A stretch of 56,873 nucleotides of DNA. It comes from Acidobacteriota bacterium (lineage in GTDB: Bacteria > Acidobacteriota > JAAYUB01). A program made the position numbers and the translations under genes. The notes beneath the pieces were generated by a model. That model made no database searches, was not told the DNA's origin, and saw only the letters and a program-made list of their open reading frames with translations. Location: contig JAAYUB010000175.1 of NCBI GenBank assembly GCA_012517875.1, forward strand, positions 1 through 56,873. Direction: 5' to 3'. Of this stretch, positions 52,651 to 56,873 are shown one piece after another (the stretch's first letter is position 1; the number at the start of each line of letters is the position of its first letter).

Positions 52651-52656
52651 GCATCC

Positions 52657-53718
52657 ATGGACGGAGGCTATTACCACTATTGGGATTTTGAGAACCGGCT
52701 CAAGAACAAGTCCCTGGGCCGGTTGCTCGCCTTCTTCGGCGACGAGACCTTCCTGCGACGCCGCGCGCTGGCCATGCTGCGGGATCACTACTTCCCGCCG
52801 GAGAGCGAGGCGGGGCTCAACGATCTGGCCGTCGATCTCACCGAGGGCAGCCTGCAGGATTTTCTCAACCAGGCCCGCACGCTGCCGATGCTGTCACCCG
52901 TCAAGCTGTTGATCCTGAAAAATGCCAACCGGCTGCCGGCGGGCGAACTCCACCGACTGAGCGACTATTTCCAGCACCCGGCGGCTAAGACCGTGGCGGT
53001 GTTCGAATTCGCGCCCGATTTCAACCCGAAGCGGCCCCGTGACCACACCGCCGCGGAGAAAAACCTGCTCAAGCTGGTTGAGGCCCACACCACCTGTTTT
53101 TTCTTCCAGCACCTGCGCCTGGAGGCCCTGGTGAGTTTCCTGCAGCGCTATGCCGACTCGGAACGGTACGGACTTGACCGGCCCACCATCCAGTATCTAG
53201 CCGAACGGCTCGGCGGCGACATGGAACTCATCGTCAGTGAGATGGAGAAGCTGTACCTCCATGCCGGTGCGGGGGGAGTCGTCGAGCGGGCCGACATCGA
53301 GCGTCTGAGCATCCGGAATCCCATGGCCACCATCTTCGACATGCTGGACGACCTGGCCTGCCGGCAGGTGAAATCCGCCCATGCGCGTCTCACCACCCTG
53401 CTGGACGGCGGCGAGCACCCGCTGGGCATCCTCATCATGCTCAACCGGTTCTTCCAGCAGGTGGCCGTTTACAAGAGCCTCCGCAACAAGGGGGCGACCG
53501 AGAAGGAGATCCTGACGCACATGCGGTTGCAGGCCTTCCAGCTGAAGAACATCGAACGGGCGCATTGCAACTACACGGCCGAGGAGGCGTGGCACTGTCT
53601 CAGTCTGATCGGCCAGGCGGAAGAGGATTTCAAGAGCATCCGGGTGAGTCCCCGCGACCACATGGAGTTCCTGCTGCTCCGGCTGTGCGCCCGCGACGAC
53701 ATAGCGAGCCGGTCGTGA
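52657..53718 (+). CDS. holA: DNA polymerase III delta subunit
   Basis: 353 residues. Clamp-loader wrench subunit: GRLLAFFGDETFLRRRALAMLRDHYF at the N-terminus, LRLEALVSFLQRYADSERYGLDRPTIQYLAERLGGDMELIVSEMEKL, and the C-terminal collar helices with HPLGILIMLNRFFQQVAVY. Opens the beta ring during replication. It is six bases from lptE. No internal oddity; length is usual. Confidence 0.93.
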   Translation: MDGGYYHYWDFENRLKNKSLGRLLAFFGDETFLRRRALAMLRDHYFPPESEAGLNDLAVDLTEGSLQDFLNQARTLPMLSPVKLLILKNANRLPAGELHRLSDYFQHPAAKTVAVFEFAPDFNPKRPRDHTAAEKNLLKLVEAHTTCFFFQHLRLEALVSFLQRYADSERYGLDRPTIQYLAERLGGDMELIVSEMEKLYLHAGAGGVVERADIERLSIRNPMATIFDMLDDLACRQVKSAHARLTTLLDGGEHPLGILIMLNRFFQQVAVYKSLRNKGATEKEILTHMRLQAFQLKNIERAHCNYTAEEAWHCLSLIGQAEEDFKSIRVSPRDHMEFLLLRLCARDDIASRS

Positions 53719-53783
53719 CGCGCCACCGGTCGGCCGCACCACCGCTGCAAGTCGCGATCCGGTAATGATTCCGCCGAGATCTG

Positions 53784-53812
53784 TTTCACCCCGTGTCGTT
53801 CTCTGCTATAAT
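53784..53812 (+). promoter_or_regulatory. Promoter of the RlmI-like gene
   Basis: TTTCAC-N17-TATAAT with an extended -10 (TGC before TATAAT). Start near 53819. The frame is open from 53793, but that codon lies in the promoter, so ATG 53835 is used. Confidence 0.7.
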
Positions 53813-53834
53813 CGGTTCACGAACGGATAACACA

Positions 53835-55013
53835 ATGCATCCGAAGATCTACCTCAAACCGGGCAAGGACAAACCCGTATTGGCCCATCATCACTGGGTA
53901 TTCTCCGGCGCCATCATGAAGAAGGATCCGGAGGTTGTCTCCGGCGGTGTGGTGGACGTTTACTCCTCCGACCACAAATATCTCGGAACCGGGTATTTCA
54001 ACGAGCTGACCTCCATCGCTGTCCGGATGCTCACCTTCGAGCCCACCCAGATCGACGGCAACTTTCTCTGGAACAAGATTTACCGGGCCTGGCAGATGCG
54101 GCAGAAGCTGTTCGCCGACGGCGGCACCAACTGTTATCGGGTCCTCTTCTCCGAAGGCGACTTCCTGCCCGGACTGATCATCGACCGCTACGACAACTGC
54201 CTCGTCATCCAGATCCAGACCCTGGGCATTGACCGATTCCGGGAACAGATTCTGGAAATCCTCGAGGTCATGATGAAACCGGCGGCCATCTATGAGAAAA
54301 GCGAGGGTGCCGCCCGGCAGGAGGAAGGTCTCGAGAGCGTCTCCAAGCTCCATTACGGCACGCTGCCGGAACGGGGTGTGATCGTCGGCGAAAACGGCAT
54401 TCGCTATCTGGTGGACATCCCCGGCGGCCAGAAAACCGGCTTCTTTCTCGACCAGCGGGACAACCGGCTGTTGATCCGCCAGATCAGCCGGGGCCGGTTG
54501 ATGCTGAACTGCTTCGGCTACACCGGGGGCTTCGCCGTCAATGCCGCTTCCGGTGGCGCCACGCGGACGGTGAGTGTCGAATCGTCAGCAGCCGCCCTGG
54601 AACTGACCCGGGAGAATTTCCGGCTCAACCAGCTCGATCCGGACGCCCATGGCTTCAGCCAGCAGGATGTGTTCCAGTTCCTGCGGGAAGACGACACCCG
54701 GTATGACCTGATCGTCCTGGATCCCCCGGCCTTCGCCAAGCGGCAATCCTCCCTCTCGGCCGCCTACCGGGGCTACAAGGACATCAACCTGAATGCCATG
54801 AAGCGCCTCAAGAGCGGCGGATACCTGCTGAGCTGCTCCTGCTCGTACTATATCGATCAGTCGTCGTTCCAGAAGATTCTCTTCATGGCCGCAGTGGATG
54901 CCGGCCGCGAGGTGCAGATTCTCGGCAAACTGCCCCAGCCGCCCGACCATCCCATCAACATCTTCCACCCGGAGAGCGAGTATCTCAAGGCGGTCCTATG
55001 CCGGGTTTACTAG
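53835..55013 (+). CDS. Class I SAM-dependent RNA methyltransferase (RlmI-like)
   Basis: 392 residues. N-terminal PUA domain (about 1-75: HHHWVFSGAIMKKDPEVVSGGVVDVYSSDHKYLGTGYFN), an EEHEA-like middle part, and a Rossmann methyltransferase domain with GQKTGFFLDQRDNR, LNCFGYTGGFAVNAA, and catalytic DPPAFAKRQSS. E. coli RlmI methylates 23S rRNA C1962. Its end overlaps the HD-hydrolase start by 16 bases. Confidence 0.92.
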   Translation: MHPKIYLKPGKDKPVLAHHHWVFSGAIMKKDPEVVSGGVVDVYSSDHKYLGTGYFNELTSIAVRMLTFEPTQIDGNFLWNKIYRAWQMRQKLFADGGTNCYRVLFSEGDFLPGLIIDRYDNCLVIQIQTLGIDRFREQILEILEVMMKPAAIYEKSEGAARQEEGLESVSKLHYGTLPERGVIVGENGIRYLVDIPGGQKTGFFLDQRDNRLLIRQISRGRLMLNCFGYTGGFAVNAASGGATRTVSVESSAAALELTRENFRLNQLDPDAHGFSQQDVFQFLREDDTRYDLIVLDPPAFAKRQSSLSAAYRGYKDINLNAMKRLKSGGYLLSCSCSYYIDQSSFQKILFMAAVDAGREVQILGKLPQPPDHPINIFHPESEYLKAVLCRVY

Positions 55014-55648
55014 TCGACCTGGAAGCTGTCCGCCGGGAAGCCCGCACCTTTTTCCACAACGCCCGCGGCTCCCATGACTGGGAGCATTCCGAGCGGGTGT
55101 TCCGCCTGGCCTGGCGGATCGCCATGCGCGAGGGGGCCGATCCCAACGTCGTGCTACCGGCGGCCCTGCTCCACGACATCGGCCGGGACACCGAATTCCA
55201 CGCGGAAGGCCGGGTCTGTCACGCGGCGGTGGGCGCCGCGCTGGCCCGCGACGTGTTGAAGCGAATCGGTCTGGAGCCCGTGCTTTCGGAACGAATCTGC
55301 CACTGCATCGCGAGCCATCGCTACCGGGGCGAGGTGCGCCCCCAGACCATCGAGGCCGAAGTGCTCTTCGACGCTGACAAATTGGATTCCATCGGCGCCG
55401 TGGGTATCGGCCGGGCCTTCCTCTTCGCCGGCGAAGTGGGGGCGCGGCTGCACGATCCCGCGGTGGATCCCGAGAAAAGCCAGCCCTACACCCCGGACGA
55501 TACCGCCTACCGGGAGTATCTGGTCAAGCTGCGCCACATCAAGGACCGGATGCTCACGGAGACCGGACGGGAGATCGCCGAAGACCGCCACCGCTACATG
55601 ACGGAGTTTTTCGACCGGCTCAACAAGGAAGTCCAGGGGATTCTCTAG
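54998..55648 (+). CDS. HD-domain phosphohydrolase
   Basis: 216 residues. HD metal site: HDWEHSERVFRLA (first His), LLHDIGRDT (His-Asp) and FDADKLDSIGAVGIGR (last Asp), as in the YedJ/uncharacterised HD group. Cleaves a phosphate ester of an unknown nucleotide or other substrate. Translationally coupled to the rRNA methyltransferase and followed by hypA after 58 bases. Confidence 0.9.
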   Translation: MPGLLVDLEAVRREARTFFHNARGSHDWEHSERVFRLAWRIAMREGADPNVVLPAALLHDIGRDTEFHAEGRVCHAAVGAALARDVLKRIGLEPVLSERICHCIASHRYRGEVRPQTIEAEVLFDADKLDSIGAVGIGRAFLFAGEVGARLHDPAVDPEKSQPYTPDDTAYREYLVKLRHIKDRMLTETGREIAEDRHRYMTEFFDRLNKEVQGIL

Positions 55649-55706
55649 GACCACCTTGACTTTCCCCGCACCGGATGCTAAAAGGCCGATTGGTAGGACC
55701 GCTCGG

Positions 55707-56057
55707 ATGCATGAAGTATCGCTCGCCCAGGACATCCTGGCCATCATCATGGCATCCCTGAAAAACCGGACGTTCGAAAAGGTCGTCGCCGTAAACCTGA
55801 AGATTGGACCGGTGTCAGGGGTGGATCCCGAAGCCCTCCGCTTCGCCCTGGCGGTGGTGACCGAGAACACACCACTGGCGGGCGCCGACTTCCGCATCGA
55901 GACGCCGCCCCTGCGACTGGAGTGCCGGGACTGCCGGCAGCAGTTCGCGGTCGCCGATTTCGCTTTTTCCTGCCCCGCTTGCGGCTCGAACCGCATCCAA
56001 CTGCTCGCGGGCGATGAGATGGAAGTGGTTAATCTGGAAGTCCTGGAGCAAGCGTGA
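55707..56057 (+). CDS. hypA: Hydrogenase nickel-insertion protein HypA
   Basis: 116 residues from ATG 55707, chosen because mature HypA must begin Met-His-Glu, its nickel site (MHEVSLAQDIL); the open frame is longer. Zinc site CRDC...CPAC in ECRDCRQQFAVADFAFSCPACGS. Delivers nickel to [NiFe] hydrogenase with HypB. GTG of hypB overlaps the stop. Confidence 0.95.
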   Translation: MHEVSLAQDILAIIMASLKNRTFEKVVAVNLKIGPVSGVDPEALRFALAVVTENTPLAGADFRIETPPLRLECRDCRQQFAVADFAFSCPACGSNRIQLLAGDEMEVVNLEVLEQA

Positions 56058-56725
56058 AGGAAATTGTCCCCATCCAGCAGAAGGTCGTGGCCCGGAATGA
56101 CGACCTGGCGGCGCGCCTGGCCGGGTTGTTCGCCGATCGCCGGATCTACGTGTTCAACCTGCTGTCGTCGCCGGGCAGCGGGAAAACCAGCCTGCTGGAG
56201 CGCCTGCTGCCCCGCCTGTCGGCGCAGCTGCGCTGCGGCGTAATCGAGGGTGATGTCCAGACCGAAAACGACGCCCGCCGAATCGCCCGCGTGGGTGCGC
56301 CCGTCCGGCAGATCATCACCTGCGGTGCGTGCCACCTGGATGCCCAGATGATTCTCGACCATATCGACGGTCTGCCGTTGGACAACCTGGACGTCATCTT
56401 CATCGAGAACGTGGGCAATTTGGTTTGCCCGTCGTCCTACTGGCTGGGAGAGGACTCCCGCCTGGTCATCCTGAGCACCACCGAGGGGGACGACAAGCCA
56501 GCCAAGTACCCTGCCGTCTTCCGCAAGGCCGATCTGTTGGTCATCAACAAGATCGATCTGCTTCCCCACACGGACTTTGATCCGGACCAGGCTGTCCGTT
56601 ATGCGCGCGGTCTGAATCCCGACCTGGTCGTGTTCCCGGTTTCGTGCCGGACCGGCGACGGCTTGGACGTCCTGGCCGCATGGATCGTGGACAAGGTTTT
56701 GAAAAAAAAGGATTCGTCGTCGTGA
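56054..56725 (+). CDS. hypB: Hydrogenase maturation GTPase HypB
   Basis: 223 residues, GTG start. P-loop [15 protein letters not shown], nickel/zinc motif [32 protein letters not shown] and [11 protein letters not shown] for guanine. Hydrolyses GTP to drive nickel insertion with HypA. The His-rich nickel-storage N-terminus of some HypB proteins is absent. Overlaps hypF by four bases. Confidence 0.95.
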   Translation: MKEIVPIQQKVVARNDDLAARLAGLFADRRIYVFNLLSSPGSGKTSLLERLLPRLSAQLRCGVIEGDVQTENDARRIARVGAPVRQIITCGACHLDAQMILDHIDGLPLDNLDVIFIENVGNLVCPSSYWLGEDSRLVILSTTEGDDKPAKYPAVFRKADLLVINKIDLLPHTDFDPDQAVRYARGLNPDLVVFPVSCRTGDGLDVLAAWIVDKVLKKKDSSS

Positions 56726-56873
56726 GCCGCCCTTCCTCTCGCCGCATCGTCCGCATCCAGGGAATCGTTCAGGGCGTGGGATTCCGCCCTTTCATCCACC
56801 GGCTGGCCATCGAGCTGGGATTATCCGGTTCCGTATGCAACGATGCCGGCGGCGTCCTGGTGGATGTCGAAGG
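56722..56873 (+). CDS. hypF: HypF, N-terminal fragment (truncated by window edge)
   Basis: About 50 codons are visible from GTG 56722. [21 protein letters not shown] is the acylphosphatase-like domain that opens HypF; the rest (zinc, YrdC and carbamoyl-transferase domains) lies beyond the window. HypF makes the CN ligands of [NiFe] hydrogenase with HypE. The four-base overlap with hypB shows one operon. Confidence 0.9.
   Translation, partial: MSRPSSRRIVRIQGIVQGVGFRPFIHRLAIELGLSGSVCNDAGGVLVDVE

Noticed and set aside
55154-56569. 471-codon open frame antisense to the HD, hypA and hypB genes
   Set aside because: Three well-recognised genes lie on the other strand; no protein likeness in this frame.
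1-56873. tRNA, rRNA, CRISPR, insertion sequences, attachment sites
   Set aside because: Intergenic regions were read on both strands; none of these was recognised.

Overview
The window reads as a chromosomal segment of a Gram-negative bacterium, most likely an uncultured member of Acidobacteriota. Grounds: GC-rich, densely packed genes; lipopolysaccharide genes (heptose synthesis, heptosyltransferase, LptE, a fused LptF-LptG); exported proteins resembling the 'VWFA-related Acidobacterial domain'; a FecR/DUF6600-type surface protein. The phylum is inference; no rRNA gene is present. I saw no tRNA, rRNA, CRISPR array, insertion sequence, prophage or integron, and no gene-free stretch exceeds about 300 bp.

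Layout. (1) 1-6.5 kb: 5' part of cstA (runs off the left edge), an exported CAP-domain protein, a large PTPS-related membrane protein that looks like two genes joined at a nine-C tract, an EamA transporter and a degenerate VWA-like secreted protein. (2) 6.6-18.3 kb: a stress and efflux block. An exported metallothionein-like protein with seven CxCxx pentads has a sigma-54-type promoter and is divergent from a histidine kinase/NtrC-type regulator pair, an arrangement like zraP-zraSR. Next come an exported double YHS/TRASH protein divergent from a DUF302 protein, then a TetR-controlled HlyD-ABC-ABC-permease-permease-TolC operon syntenic with cecR-ybhGFSR, with two operator palindromes at the tetR promoter. 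(3) 18.3-32.8 kb: exported esterase-like protein, glutamine synthetase, nitrilase-family amidase, PrsW-like protease, initiating sugar-phosphate transferase, a DUF3365 haem-motif histidine kinase divergent from a VWA protein, a YdcH-like protein, psd-pssA, and lptFG with a flippase-like protein. (4) 33-38.7 kb, minus strand: FecR/DUF6600 protein, DAHP synthase, RecO, MgtE. (5) 38.9-48.2 kb, plus strand: a stand-alone sigma region-4 protein, the ADP-heptose route (gmhB, split hldE), heptosyltransferase, isoprenylcysteine-methyltransferase-like protein, Wzt-like ABC ATPase and three glycosyltransferases. (6) 48.2-49.5 kb, minus: site-2 protease and HU. (7) 49.7-56.9 kb, plus: leuS-lptE-holA, rlmI-like methyltransferase, HD hydrolase, hypA-hypB-hypF (hypF cut by the right edge).

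How it fits together: much of the window builds or guards the envelope. Phosphatidylethanolamine synthesis (psd, pssA), heptose/core and polysaccharide assembly (hld, waaC, GTs, Wzt-like ATPase, sugar transferase), LPS transport (lptFG, lptE) and the metal/xenobiotic block all act there. Many promoters can be read by eye as TTGnnn-N17-TAnnnT, and several decide between alternative starts. Many genes overlap by ATGA/GTGA junctions.
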